Shown: positions 49,040 to 60,294, counted from the first letter of the stretch. The stretch: DNA of 64,000 nt from Plotosus lineatus (GCA_024760905.1 CM045731.1:19880001-19944000), one strand, 5' to 3'. Notes: generated from the letters alone by a model not told the origin. Numbers and translations are program-made.

Positions 49040-50090
49040 TCCTTATGCTGCTTGGCCCTCTAGCAGTGGAAAGCTAGCACAGAGCTACAAGCATTGTAAT
49101 CAACATATAATAATTGAAACCTGTTACATTTTGATGTGAGACAGCTCAATGTGACACAGATAGCCTGGCATGTAAAAAAAAATGCGAGTACACATTCAGA
49201 CATGTCAACTCGAGTGCATATCGCTTTACATAAATGCTATCAGCAGCCTTCCTTCCATTTTTTTGGAGGGCGGGGGTTTTACTCTCACAGTTCTGATCTC
49301 TGTGCAAACACCTTTCACTTGAATCTAATAATTACTTATTTATTTATATATTTTTCTACATTCTAAGAGTGTTTGGTCACAATCGTCATCATCGTCATCA
49401 TCATCATCATTCCTGTTGTCATGACAACCTCCTGGTCAGCCATCGATGGGGGTCACAAGGGCTCACTGTTTCCAGGCAACGCTCCAAGACCATCTATAGA
49501 GAGAAAGACAGTGAGAGAGATGAAGTGGGAGTATATAATGGGAACGAAGGAAAAAACTAAGTAGAGCAATAAGACAAATCTGTACTTCCAGAATATTTTA
49601 ATCACAGCAAGTCTAATTAAGAATGTCAAGCGGCCACTACGGGAAGATAATCCTGTTAAGAATACAAGAGGGTTTTTTGATTTGCCCAAATATTTTTGGT
49701 CCCAAGAGAACTAATTTTAAAACGGATGTGTAAGTCAGAAATTCATATATTTTAAGTCAGTTGATAAAAGGTCTTCAGAAAGCAAATTACTCCTCATCAA
49801 GGAAGGAATTACCCTGCAATGGTCTGGCAAGCTTTTTGGGGTGTACCAGGCCTTCACCTGGGACCGGGCTAAAAAAGACACAGTGTACATGCAACCCTAG
49901 TAGAATTAATGGGTTTGGCAAATGAGTGAGATTGAGTGAAGACTGATGTCTGCACTGGACTCCAGTTCCCAGAATGCACCAAGACTGATAAAGACTGCCA
50001 CTACGGACTACACAATGCCACACACTTTGTGACGTTCCATCTTACCTGATTTGCGTGTCTGCGCTTGAACTCAATTAAGTCAGTGCAAAT
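48601..50090. other. Intergenic; (AAT)n near 48973-49040
   Basis: A GA/CGT-rich segment at 49380-49420 is (CAT)n. A worn SINE tail is likely at 49800-49930 (GCAATGGTCTGGCAAGC, GGTTTGGCAAATGAGTG). No gene. Confidence 0.5.
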
Positions 50091-50277
50091 CAATTCAACT
50101 TATTTTCAAAGTTCTTTTTTTTTTTAAAGAAAAGACACAAAGCAGCTTTAGAGGGAAAAAATTAGATTCCAGATGTAAAATATTAATTTATAAAATATAT
50201 ACCTAAAGAACAAGTTAGAGTTAATACTTCTGGTGTGTGAACATGAAATGGAACAAACTTTGGAGGAAAATAGAGAG

Positions 50278-50415
50278 GGACACAGAGAGAGAGAGAGACA
50301 GACAGACAGAGAAAGATAGAGCAAGAGAGACAGAGGAAGAGAGAGAGAGCAACACAGAGAGAAAGAAAGAAAGACAGAGACAGGGAGGGAGACAGGGAAA
50401 GGGACAGATGCAGAG

Positions 50416-50467
<52 letters not shown>

Positions 50468-50480
50468 GGAGATGGACAGG
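50278..50480. repeat. (GA)n-rich tract
   Basis: Decayed GAGAGACAGA units with a perfect (GA)n at about 50417-50461. Confidence 0.9.
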
Positions 50481-50529
50481 GAGAGAGACAGAGACAAAGA
50501 CATGAAATAATACAATATCAAAAATAAAT

Positions 50530-50830
50530 TAACTTGCCAGCTTGGGCGTTTTGTGGCGTTTGCAAGTCGTGATTATGCTTGCGTGGGTTTCTTCCGGGTT
50601 CTCCGGTTTCCTCCCACAGTTCAAAAACATGCACAGTAGGTTAATGGCTGTTCCAGATCACCCCTAGGTGTGAGAGTGAGTGTCAATGGTTGTGTGAGTG
50701 TTGACTCTGGGATGGCCTGGCGAGCTGTCCAGGGTGTACCCCGCCATTACCCACGGTTGGCTGAGATGGGTGGCAGCCTCTCCGTGACCGTAATTAGAAT
50801 TAAGTGGTTCAGAAAATGAATGAAAGAATG
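50530..50830 (+). mobile_element. Family-B SINE lacking its head
   Basis: GCGTGGGTTTCTTCCGGG, CCTCCCACAGTTCAAAAAC, GATGGCCTGGCGAGCTGTC and AATTAGAATTAAGTGG with (TGAA)n. Confidence 0.8.
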
Positions 50831-50927
50831 AAAAAGATCAGAAGCAATCATTAAAAAAAGATAGATAAATAGACAGATAGCGAGATGATAGATAGATAGG
50901 AATTCATTTTTATTTATTAGATTAAGG

Positions 50928-51245
50928 GCGGTGTGATGGTGATGTAGTTAGAACGTCCACCTCACAGCAAGAACATCCAGAGTTCGAGTTCGCATGTTCT
51001 CCTCCCGGGTTTTCCTTGGGTACTTCAGTTTCCTCCCACAGCCCAAAGAAATGCACACGGACTGTTCCGAACCACCCCTCAGTGTGAGTGTGAATGGTTT
51101 TGTGCAGGTTTGCTGGCCCTGCAGTGATCTGGCGAGCTGTTCAGCGTGTACCACGTCTTCAACCAGAGTTGGCTGAGATAGGCTCCAGCCTTTCGAGATT
51201 GTGGTAGGATTAAGCAGTTCAGCAAATGGACAAATGAATGAATAA
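50928..51245 (+). mobile_element. Family-B SINE, near full length
   Basis: GGGCGGTGTGATGGTGATG head, GAGTTCGAGTTCGC, CCTCCCACAGCCCAAAG and GGATTAAGCAG plus (TGAA)n. Confidence 0.8.
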
Positions 51246-51359
51246 GATAAATAAAGGATTGTGGGATAAGCGCCCAACAGCTGTGGTACCGAGGACTGAA
51301 CCACGACCTTCGGGTCAGTAACCAGTAGCAAGCAGGAGCCTACACCACTGAGCCACCAC

Positions 51360-51545
51360 TACCAAGGACATGCACATTAGGTTGAACCGCCAGTCGGTGT
51401 GGATATGAGTGTAAATGGTTGCATGCATATTGCCCTGTGATGGTCTGGTGAGCTGTTCAGGGTGTACTCCGCCTTTGTTCAGTGTCAGCTGAGATAGGCT
51501 CCAGTCTCCATGTGGCCCTAATTGTATAATAAGTGCTCGGTGTAA
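51360..51545 (+). mobile_element. Family-B SINE 3' fragment
   Basis: AAGGACATGCACATTAGG, GATGGTCTGGTGAGCTG and TCAGCTGAGATAGGCTCC. Confidence 0.65.
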
Positions 51546-51607
51546 GAAGTTTAGAGAGACAGTTGACGGCATTTGAATGAGGTGGTCCGAAATGCAATCA
51601 CACGCAT

Positions 51608-51608
<1 letters not shown>

Positions 51609-51679
<71 letters not shown>

Positions 51680-51875
51680 CCAGGGTGGTCCAGGGATTGG
51701 TTTCTGTTCTGGGGGGCTCTAGGTTTTTTCACAGGGGGGTTGCGAGGGATTGGGGGCTTCTCCAGGTTATTAGGGCTGTCCCTGTCTGTGCCTGTAGTAA
51801 CAAACACCGCACAAGGACAAGGTCAGGACACGTTACACATATAGCCTTACACACTGACATGAGAAACATTTTGCT

Positions 51876-51920
<45 letters not shown>
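51609..51920. repeat. Two (AC)n microsatellites
   Basis: 51609-51676 and 51878-51920, separated by 200 nt of unclassified sequence. The AAACCTAGAGCC-type frame between them is not convincing as a gene. Confidence 0.95.
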
Positions 51921-51924
<4 letters not shown>

Positions 51925-52099
51925 GCATACAGTGTACTTGTGTATTTATTTACACATATAAAGCCCAATGATTGACAATGATCAGGACAATAAAAATACA
52001 AGAATCACATAGAGTTGGTGGTGTGTGTGTGTGTGTGTGCGTGTGGGGATGGGGGGGGGGGGGTATGTGGAGGTACAGGTGTAAATATGTCCTATAGGT

Positions 52100-52424
52100 C
52101 AGAGGTCCCCAACCACTCAGCCTGGGACCGGTACCGGTCCTTGAGTCATTTTTTACCTGGCCCTCAGAAAGGTTTGCGAACCAGGAAGGTCTTTTATTTT
52201 GAAAAATCACTCGTCTCGGTCATTTGATATGGTACATCAAAAATAAACCCACAAACTAGCGAAAATAAGTAAGAAACAACTGTCTTTGGAGAACTTTCCA
52301 CTAATTCACCAGGATGCCTTGTAGTATTTTTAAGCATTTTGTTTTTCTTGTTTCTTTACCGGTCTATGAAAATATTGTTTTATATGAAACCGGTCCATGG
52401 CGCAAGAAAAGTTGGGAACCACTG
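52100..52424. mobile_element. Non-autonomous hAT transposon, 325 bp
   Basis: Termini CAGAGGTCCCCAACC and GTTGGGAACCACTG, flanked by CTATAGGT (52092-52099) and CTATAGGG (52425-52432), an 8-bp duplication with one change. Internal GACCGGTACCGGTCC is characteristic of a common vertebrate hAT-Charlie group. Confidence 0.85.
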
Positions 52425-52458
52425 CTATAGGGGTATACACAGGTACATCACACAATTG

Positions 52459-52459
52459 T

Positions 52460-52499
<40 letters not shown>
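52459..52499. repeat. (GT)n microsatellite
   Basis: Perfect GT repeat. Confidence 0.95.
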
Positions 52500-52502
<3 letters not shown>

Positions 52503-52635
52503 ACAACAAAACATACCTGTGTCACATGACAGAGCCTTTCTGTTCCTCTGCGGTTTGACTGGAGCCTGTGGCCGCACACACTCCTCACCTACACACAGAA
52601 CTACTAATTACCCAGAATTCCTTTATTAGTAAACA

Positions 52636-52880
52636 TTACAGTGTTATTGTGAGGCTGGTGGTGTAGTGGTTGAAGTGCTGGGCTCATGCATACAAGTGTG
52701 CCTCTGTCCACCCAGCAGCATAAAGGAGTGTCAGTAAAAACTCTGGGAAGATAATCTGCGATGGACCAGTGTCCCATCCAGGAGAAAGTCAACTGTTAGT
52801 CGCTTCATGCTGCGGAAGACCGAGGATAAGCGCTGGCCTGGTGCACCAGTAGGCTCGGATGTAAAAGCCCAACAGGTTTT
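52636..52880 (+). mobile_element. Another tRNA-headed SINE (family D)
   Basis: GGCTGGTGGTGTAGTGGTTG resembles an A box. The body (AAGATAATCTGCGATGGACC, CTGCGGAAGACCGAGGATAA) is unlike families A-C and may relate to 430-610. The B box is not clear. Confidence 0.5.
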
Positions 52881-52889
52881 TCCTTACAT

Positions 52890-53163
52890 TACACTGTTAT
52901 TACCGTGAGAGATTCTGTATTGCTACTCCTATCACTGGATGAGTCCCGGGCTCGGAGAAAGTGTTTCTGTTTGAAGTTTGCATGTTCTTCCATTGCTTGA
53001 GCTGGTTTCCTGAGGGTCCTCTGATTTATCCTCACAATGCAACTACATGCACATTTGGCTAATTGGCTGTTCCAAATGGCCCCTAGGCTGCGTGTCTGTG
53101 GGGTCCTGTGATGGACTGGCAAGTTGTTCAGGGTGTATCCTGCCTTCGCCTAGAGTGAGCTAT
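52890..53163 (+). mobile_element. Family-B SINE, diverged
   Basis: GTGTTTCTGTTTGAAGTTTGC, TCCTCACAATGCAACTAC, GCTAATTGGCTGTTCC and GATGGACTGGCAAGTTG. Truncated by the Tigger element at 53167. Confidence 0.65.
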
Positions 53164-53166
53164 GTA

Positions 53167-53462
53167 CAGTCGGCCCCCTACCTACGAAATTAATCCGTTC
53201 CAGAGCCCTTTTCGTATTGCGAGGATTTCGTCAGTAGGGGTCGCATCTTACATGTTAAACGCATAATTCGTTCCAAGGCTCCAGTCTTTGGACTGGATAA
53301 ACCCCATAAACCCTTTAAAAATGATAAAAGTACACCAATTTTGTATGAAGTTTGTGTGAAAAGTAAAAGAAAATTATTTATTAAACCATTTAAATGTTTT
53401 ATTAACATATTAAACCATTCTATTAACATATTTATTAATTAAACCATTATTAAACATTTCTT

Positions 53463-53553
<91 letters not shown>

Positions 53554-53969
53554 GCGCTGCAGGCCACGCCCACAAGACGTGGAATTCAAAGCGAATTCAA
53601 AGGAATTCACTGCTTGACAAACTCAACTTTAATTTGATTCCTTGAGGGATCGGAATTTCAGATGAGCTTAAATGTGCGCAATTTTATTAAACATTTACTG
53701 AATTAAACAACTTAAAAAACTAAACTAAAAACTAAAGAGTTCAGCTTCCTTCTGTCTGTATCTGGGAGGCCAGCGGGCCGGGATGTTGAGAGAACCAATG
53801 AGAGAGCAACTCACGCGTCGTGTGAAATTTTGATTGGCGCGTTTGAATTTTGAATTTCTTTTCGTACGACGGAGTTGTCTTCATATCCCGGGGACGGAAA
53901 AGTAGGAAAATGATCTTCGTAACCCGGAGATTTCGTATACAGGGGTCTTCGTAAGTAGCGGGCCGACTG
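53167..53969. mobile_element. Tigger/pogo-like transposon, 803 bp, TA duplication
   Basis: Termini CAGTCGGCCCCCTACCTAC and GTAAGTAGCGGGCCGACTG, with TA on both sides (53165-53166, 53970-53971). Subterminal TTCGTTCCAAGGCTCC and ACCCCATAAACCC are shared with the 13752 element. Contains (AC)n 53467-53514 and (TC)n 53519-53551. No transposase frame. Confidence 0.8.
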
Positions 53970-54142
53970 TATCTATATTTATTAGGTATACAATTATTAA
54001 TAACTACGAACAGTATTCCTTCTATTGGACAGAACAAAAGAAAGCATCAAGCATTCTGCTTGGACGTAGCAATTTTTTTGTAAATTCATTCTGTATAATA
54101 TTTTGATAAACATAATAGTGGCCAATAAAAATACAGACAGAC

Positions 54143-54266
54143 CTTGAGTATGGGAGCGTTCACTCAACCCTAAGGTAGGTTTTGTGGATGTTGGCGGTGT
54201 AGTTGGTAGGATCTTCCTTTCACTGGATGAGTCAGTGGGTGACAGCACATATGAAGCAATCTTTGG
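54143..54266 (-). CDS. Possible coding exon of the unrecognised gene
   Basis: Between ATTCATAG and CTCAAG|GTCTGT the minus strand reads PKIASYVLSPTDSSSERKIL then PTTPPTSTKPTLG, a Ser/Thr/Pro-rich, cytoplasmic-looking segment. Its entry phase (0) does not match the phase-1 end of the exon at 55799, so another exon would be needed. Alternatively a shorter terminal exon could start at the AG before TGAAAGG. Evidence is weak. Confidence 0.3.
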
Positions 54267-54446
54267 CTATGAATTAATAGAGAAAATGACATCAAAGTCA
54301 GATAACATCTGCATTTTATACGCTTCCAACTAGCCCGTTCTATGCCAGATGTGAGTTGTTACTATGTAGGTTGCATATTTTAAAGAAGTTAAATCCTGGT
54401 TGCACGGTGTTCACTAAGAGTCAATAATACTTTCTTAAGTCTGTAG

Positions 54447-54620
54447 CAGTGGTCACCAACCCTGTTCCTGGAGATTTACCGTCCTGCTGGTTTTTATCGT
54501 TAGATAACATCTAACACACCTTTCAAGAACCTGATGAACTTCTTAAGGCAATATTTAAATAGTTAAGTGAGTCTTGGAGCTTCAAGAAGATCTTCAGGAA
54601 GGTCGATCTCCAGGGTCCGT
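54447..54620. mobile_element. Probable short hAT-like element
   Basis: CAGTGGTCACCAACCCTG at the left and TCTCCAGGGTCCGTGAC at the right are loosely inverted. CTGTTCCTGGAGAT is typical of a fish hAT group. No clean target duplication. Confidence 0.45.
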
Positions 54621-54869
54621 GACTATTACATTATGTGCAAAAGTAAGAACTAAGCATCACTTCTAATTGGCTCTTGGGATGCTTAAACCACCAACCTGCC
54701 TAAAAAAATGTTTCAAGATGATTGAGGTCCACACTTTTTTGTCCTTAACTTCTTATGGTCAATGTGTAAAACCACACCCAATCAAGTTTGTTAGTGCGTA
54801 TGAAACAACATGAATCTTCCAGACTAACTCTTATTCTCTGTAAAATCTCTTCCAAATTGCCCTTTAGGT

Positions 54870-55304
54870 GCATTCACACAATACCGATCATGATCCCGGT
54901 TTGAGCTGGTCACGTTCCGATGTTATTCTGATGGTAGTCCCAGATTTCAGCCGATTTTGTACCTATGTTCTCTAGTTGTTACCCGATGCGATTCCGATGT
55001 TTCTACGATCAATAGGGATGTCACTCCAATCTTTACCGATGTTGTTCCATTATGTCTCTGATATTGTATAAAAACAAAACGTTTATAAATTTTCATACTG
55101 ACGTTCTTAGATTTTTTCGTATGTTCCCCCAAACACAAAAAAACACTACATTTTTCAACACTCCCAAAATATTTCACTCTTGCCCAAAGTTTTCCCTCTA
55201 AACTTGTCCTCCATTGTACACTGATGTTTCACAAATTCCACCGACGTACCATTAGAATATGATCAGGGCAAATTGGGACCATGATCGGTATCACGTGAGT
55301 GCAA
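54870..55304. mobile_element. Non-autonomous DNA transposon, 435 bp, 8-bp duplication
   Basis: About 34-nt inverted termini (GCATTCACACAATACCGATC / GATCGGTATCACGTGAGTGC, 28 of 34 matching) lie between two CTTTAGGT copies (54862-54869, 55305-55312). Inserted in a family-B SINE whose tail resumes at 55313. The 8-bp duplication points to hAT. Confidence 0.7.
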
Positions 55305-55312
55305 CTTTAGGT

Positions 55313-55452
55313 GTGAGAGTGAGTGTAAAATGTCCTGTGTGTGATGGACTGGCAGGCTATTCAGGATGTACCCTGCCTTCACCCAGTGCCAGTTGAGAAA
55401 GGCTCTCGTCTCCCCAAGACCAATGTAGGATTAAGTGGGATTAAATAAATTT
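55313..55452 (+). mobile_element. Family-B SINE 3' half, split by the 54870 element
   Basis: GTGTGAGAGTGAGTGTAAA, GATGGACTGGCAGGC and GGATTAAGTGGG. The 5' half is badly worn (about 54790-54869). Confidence 0.6.
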
Positions 55453-55798
55453 ATATCTGGAACACTCATCAACAAACTGTTACCGGTGAAATGTGCATCC
55501 ACAGACACCTGTCTACCTTTACTGGGATAGGAGGATGGTGTGCTTCATTTTCTCTTCCGTCTTTCCTTTCAACTCGGAAACTACTGCTCTCTCCAAATTC
55601 ATCCTCTGTCCCTTAAACAGTCCAAAAAAGAAAAAACCTCAAATAAATTACAATTTCATAAAATTGTGCATGACATGACATTTATTAATTAGTTCAGGAG
55701 CTCAAACAGAGCAGAATGATAAAAAAAATAAAAACTAATGAAGTCAAATTTGAGAGAAATGTCGAGAAGAAATTCAAGTTAATGAGCTATTGCAGTAC

Positions 55799-56762
55799 CT
55801 GAGCTCTCCTGCAGAGGTCTCTGTTTGAATTTTCCTAGATTAGGCTTGCTGCTCTGCGGAGGTGGCTCTGGTTTAGATGGGCACAGTATGAGACGCCCCA
55901 CTGATGTCCCTCTGGTGCTGACCCCCCAAATACGTTCGTCTGAGTGTTCCATTTGAAGATCTGAGGGTGGGCTTCTTTCCATCGGTTGCTCCCAGGAGCC
56001 GGAATCCGAGTACGTGTCTGTGATTATAGATGCGTCACAGTGCATCTGCTTATCTGCATCTGTGCAGATGTCTTTCTCAGCAATGGGGGACGGAATCCTG
56101 TGCTGCCCGTGTGTATGTCTGTCTGTCTGTCGGTCCATCCATTGCCTCTCAGACTGCCTGTCCACCTGCCTTAAATCTGTCCAAAGTGTGTCTGTCTGCT
56201 GTCTTGCCTCCGCCCACTTCTTATCTACCCCTTTTCGCGTTTCTAACCACTGCTTCTGTTGAGCCTCGGCTTGCCTGTCGATCTGCCTCAACGTGTGTCT
56301 GTCCAACTCCCTTTCTGAATGCCTGTCTGCCCGCCATAGACTTTGTCTGTCCAACTCTCGGTCTATTTGTCTCAGAGCTTGTCTGTCTAACTCTCTCTCT
56401 GCCTTCCATAGGGTCTGCCTGTCTAGCTCCCTGTCGATTTGTCTAAAAGTGTGTCGGTCTAACTCTCTCTCAGAGTGTTTATCTATCTGCCTTGATGTTG
56501 GTCTGTCTAGTTCCTTTTCAGTCTTCCTCAGGGCCTGGCGGTCCACGTCTCTCTGCATCTCTCTCTCTGCGTGTCTCAGAGTTTGCCCATCTGTCTCACT
56601 CTCAGATTTTCGGAGATTTTGCCACTCAAGCTCTCTGTCCATTTGTCTTTGCCGGTCTGATTCCCAGTTCGTCTGTTTGTCTCCTATCCGTAATGTCTGC
56701 TTGTCGATCTCTCGGTCAGTTGTTCCTGAGGCTGGGTCACTGTCAGTCTCCATATCAGATTT
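55799..56762 (-). CDS. Unrecognised gene, large exon with a 12-residue Asp-Arg-Gln tandem repeat
   Basis: The acceptor TGTAATTACAG|AAATCTG and donor AGCTCAG|GTACTG bound a 964-nt open exon (321 residues, enters phase 0, leaves phase 1). After KSDMETDSDPASGTTDREID come about 13 imperfect repeats of the form RELDRQTLRQID, highly charged (Asp, Arg, Glu, Gln) and predicted helical. Next are a Trp-rich stretch (QQKQWLETRKGVDKKWAEAR), IPSPIAEKDICTD, and a Pro/Ser-rich end with PEPPPQSSKPNLGKFKQRP. I know no family with this layout. The repeat codons (GACAGACAG) resemble a GACA microsatellite. The opposite strand is also open over part of the repeat, but has no matching splice sites or chain of exons. 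A cytoplasmic, coiled or extended scaffold segment is a guess. Confidence 0.6.
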
Positions 56763-56995
56763 CTGTAATTACAAAAACAGAATGCTTGTAACGGATACCT
56801 GCTCGGATTTGTGCGATTAGGAGTAGCGCGTGATTCCACCAGCTGATGGGAAGAAAATGGCACAGCACTCACTATGTTAATTATTATCAAAAATCCCTTT
56901 TTTCCTTTTTCTTATTTAAAACCTGTAGTCATTTTAAAAGCTTCATTTAACAACTCTCATTACTTTATAAAATCCATTTTCTTCATGGATCATAC

Positions 56996-57197
56996 CATTT
57001 TGCCAGTGTAAAAGGGGTGCTTGCCCGTCCTGAAAGTAGACAGTGTCATTCCCTGGATAGAGCGTATCTCCATCATCCCTACTCGGGGCTCATCTATCTT
57101 CTGTTCCTCTACATTCCCATCAGCTTCACCCAGACAGCCAAGTCTACCAGCTATCTTGGGCGGCTGTAGAAGCGTGTAGATATTCTCAAGGGCATTC
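56996..57197 (-). CDS. Unrecognised gene, exon before the repeat exon
   Basis: Acceptor TGACCTTCTTCAG|GAATGCC and donor AAAATG|GTATGA. The exon enters in phase 2 and leaves in phase 0, matching both neighbours. It encodes NALENIYTLLQPPKIAGRLG, then EADGNVEEQKIDEPRVGMME and TLSTFRTGKHPFYTGKM. No domain recognised. Confidence 0.55.
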
Positions 57198-57544
57198 CTG
57201 AAGAAGGTCAGAAACAAGAAATGGAAGGGAGAGGATAAAATGCATTTTCATGATGATTATTATGTTAGTGCCAGTTTTATTGGGTTATCTTTCCTGCATC
57301 ATGCACGACTAAAAACTCAAATCCACTTTCTTGCTGCCTATCACCTTCCATTAAGTGCTACCCCCTTTCTGACCTTTTGCTAAGTACACTGATAAGCTAA
57401 AACAACAGCACTCACTATTAATATTTTATTGGATCACATGTAGCATTGATTTGCCTTGCCTTGGCCCAGTTACTTCCATTGGTCATGTAAAGGCTCAGCA
57501 ACATTATGTATAAATAAAAGAGTCACTTGATGACATGAATGTAT

Positions 57545-57680
57545 TAAGTGCCCAGTCCATCCAATCCAATTGACCCTCGGTATGAGTGTGAATGTGAACT
57601 GTTGTGTGTGTGTGTGTTGCCTTCATCTAGTGTTGGTTCCAGTCTCCATGCGACCCATGTTAACAGATGATTGAGTAAGT
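57545..57680 (+). mobile_element. Family-B SINE 3' fragment
   Basis: GACCCTCGGTATGAGTGTGAA, GTTGCCTTCATCTAGTG, GGTTCCAGTCTCCATGCGAC. Lies in the intron between exons 57705 and 57197. Confidence 0.55.
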
Positions 57681-57704
57681 CAGAGTTTTTGGAGCAAAAC
57701 TGAC

Positions 57705-57878
57705 CCAGAGGAAGCTGTGGCAACGGTTCGACAATCCTCAATACAGGTTACGCCCACTGAATCAGAATCCTGATTAGACAGTGTGGAATTCCGGTTCTTC
57801 CGAAAACTGAAGATAGCCAGCATGTTGCGTCTCTTCTTTCGCCGGAGGGAGTGAGCCTTGTGAAGGGAGGATAACTGA
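57705..57878 (-). CDS. Unrecognised gene, basic exon
   Basis: The acceptor has a strong pyrimidine tract (CTGTCTTTTGTTCTCAG at 57879); the proposed donor CTCTGG|GTCAGT leaves two bases, which fit the one-base start of the exon at 57197. It encodes HKAHSLRRKKRRNMLAIFSF then RKNRNSTLSNQDSDSVG and CIEDCRTVATASS. The RRKKRR cluster would suit a juxtamembrane stop-transfer or nuclear signal. A second acceptor 4 nt downstream cannot be excluded. Confidence 0.5.
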
Positions 57879-58223
57879 CTGAGAACAAAAGACAGGGGGG
57901 GAAAAAAGAGAAGATAAAGAGAAAGCACTGTGCTGGATAAAAATGGTTTGGATGAATCCGACATCGGCCCTGATCAGCTTCTGACTCTCAAACAGTATTT
58001 TAAAAGATGTTCATTGATCTTCGGTCAAAAGCAGGGAGTATAACACGGAACAGAGAAAATATGGGCCTTGAACTCACTCAGTCGCTCACTCAATTTGTAT
58101 TGCTCACTCACTAGGGGATAGGAGAAGACACTTGTTGATAGATATTGGGCAATGGGGTGACACGATGCTAATGCATTACATATTTAACAAATACGGATGT
58201 CTCTGCGAAATTCAACAAGCCTG

Positions 58224-58590
58224 AGATGTCTTCTTCTCCTTTTCCTTTCGGCTGTTCCCTTCAGGGGTCGCCACAGCGAATCATCCGCCTCCACCTCACC
58301 CTGTCCTCTGCATCTTCTTCTCTTACGCCAACGACCTTCATGTCCTCCTTCACCACATCCATAAATCTCTTCTTTGGTCTTCCTCTAGGCCTTCTGCCTG
58401 GTAGTTCCTACCTCAGCATCCTACAGCCAATATACTCACCATCTCTCCTCTGTACATGTCCAAACCATCTCAATCTAGCCTCTCTGACTTTGTCTCCAAA
58501 ACATCTTGCATGTGCTGTCCCTCTGTTGTACTCATTTCTGATCCTATCCATCCTCGTTAGTCCCAAAGAGAACCTCAACATTTTCTATCA
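58224..58590 (-). mobile_element. RTE-like LINE 3' end
   Basis: Minus strand reads VLTRMDRIRNEYNR, LRWFGHVQRR-type and GRRPRGRPKKRF text and ends ATTCGCTGTGGCGACCCC, GAAGGGAACAGCCGAAAGG. Same family as 29312-32518; 5' truncated, cut by the Tigger element. Confidence 0.75.
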
Positions 58591-58601
58591 TTATTATAGT
58601 A

Positions 58602-59375
58602 CAGTAAAACCTCCGCTGACGAACGCTTAAGCTCACGAACTTTTCGCCTCAAGAACATTAAATTTGCGAGCATATTGTCTCTGCTGACGAACTAGTTTTC
58701 GGCGGACGAATCAAACCACGCGGGTGGCGGCCACGAGAAGCTGACGCACGCTCACGGCGTCCCAGTTCGTCACCCCCTTTCTTTGAATGCGGAAGTGGTT
58801 TGTGTTTGCTAGACATTTTGGACCATATTGAGTGTACTTTTGCTATTATGGGACCGAAAAAGACCCCACCACAGGCGGAGATCATTGAAAAACACGAACG
58901 AGGTGTGCGTTTGTGTGACTCAGCGTCCCAGTACCAGTACGCTAAGTCTACCATTGCTCCCATCCTTAAGAACAAGGAAGCTATTAAGGGTGCGTGTGTG
59001 GCTAAGGGTGTTTCCAAACAGTAGGCGTTTCCAAACGCGCCTTCCAAACAATAAGTCCCTCCCTCCCTCCTCCTCCCACTCCATTCCATCAAGCCATCAA
59101 CTACCATCACAAAGGTAAATAAAACGACTTTATTATACAGTACAGTTTATTTCTTTAATTACAATACAATAGCACATTTATTATACATAAAATAAGGTAT
59201 ATTTTTGTGTAGTTTTAAGGCTTATTTAGTAGAAAATTATGTTTTATGGGGACCTGGGAACGGATTATTCTCATTTTAATGGTTTCTTATGGGAAATAAA
59301 TGTTCGGAAGACGAACTTTTCGCCTTACACACACTTTCTGGTAACCAATTATGTTCGTGAGCAGAGGTATCACTG
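58602..59375 (+). mobile_element. Tigger transposon, 774 bp, TA duplication
   Basis: Termini CAGTAAAACCTCCGCTGACG and GTGAGCAGAGGTATCACTG with TA at 58600-58601 and 59376-59377. An ATG at 58848 opens MGPKKTPPQAEIIEKHERGV then STIAPILKNKEAIKG, a Tigger helix-turn-helix start of 58 codons ending at TAG. The catalytic part is deleted. Subterminal GACGAACTTTTCGCCT occurs at both ends. Confidence 0.85.
58848..59024 (+). pseudogene. Tigger transposase N-terminal remnant
   Basis: 58 codons, DNA-binding part only; a few residues are missing after PPQ relative to the 14372 frame. No DDE core. Confidence 0.7.
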
Positions 59376-59384
59376 TATATACTA

Positions 59385-59510
59385 CATGCTGCAATGGCAT
59401 TGCAAGCTGTCCAGGGTGTATTCTTCCCTGGCCCAAAGATGGCAGAGATGGGCACCAGCCTCTCCGTGACCCTTATTAGGATGAAACGATTCAGAAAATT
59501 AAATAACTAA
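59385..59510 (+). mobile_element. Family-B SINE tail fragment
   Basis: GCAATGGCATTGCAAGCTGTC to ATTAGGATGAAACGATTCAG. Confidence 0.6.
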
Positions 59511-59752
59511 ATAAATATACCACACAGAAACCTAAGCAAAAATGCATGAAAAAATGAGATTCCCATATTTTATTTGTAAATTCTTTAAACATGATAGTTG
59601 CAGACAAGCTCCTAGCACAGACAGATGCAGAATCTAAGTGCTGTTTATTAACTATACTTTAAACTCTTTTCAAAGTTTAACCCTTCCAGTTTGGTAGTGC
59701 TAACCGACTCTGTTATGATGCATTTGCACGCGAAGTATTCTACATACTGTAT

Positions 59753-59807
<55 letters not shown>

Positions 59808-59890
59808 CAGCTTTATTGATCTCACAATGGAGAAATTTACTGTCACAGGCTCTCGAAGTAAACCATCAGTAGGGGGTGCAAAATAGCTCA
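59753..59890. repeat. (GATA)n with adjacent repeat terminus
   Basis: (GATA)n at 59753-59807, then CAGCTTTATTGATCTCACAATGG, an end seen in many fish repeats with GATA tails. Confidence 0.7.
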
Positions 59891-60239
59891 GAAAGGTGTA
59901 GCATCATATAAACATATAAATATATATATATACTATAAAGTCTTTGTATATATTTCAAATAAATGCAAGAAAATCAAACTAAAACATAATGTTTAGCATA
60001 ATATTTACATATTTTAACCATGACAGAGACTGTTCAGGTGACCTCAGCACTTTGAGCTGCGTGATTAGCACTACACTACATGGACACATTAGAAAACCAG
60101 CTCCTCAAAATGTTAGCACATGCTACTCGTAAATATAAAAAATAAATTGATTTTGTGAAATGAACTTTGAATTTTTTTTTTCTATGTATACTTCTAAAAT
60201 GTAAAAAAAAAAAACCCACCAGCATGAAGTCTACAAACA

Positions 60240-60247
60240 CATCATCG

Positions 60248-60294
<47 letters not shown>
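60240..60294. repeat. (ATC)n microsatellite
   Basis: Perfect trinucleotide run; the Asp-tract frame on the minus strand is its translation. Confidence 0.9.

Noticed and set aside
56030..56820. Plus-strand frames opposite the charged-repeat exon (Cys/Leu/Ser-rich)
   Set aside because: The repeat keeps several frames open; only the minus strand has fitting splice sites and neighbouring exons.
54143..57878. Assigning the minus-strand gene to CARMIL3 or CPNE6 from mammalian NRL synteny
   Set aside because: No leucine-rich repeats, C2 domains or recognisable motifs of either family were seen.
58226..58630. Plus-strand 134-codon frame as a gene
   Set aside because: It is the antisense of an RTE LINE 3' end.
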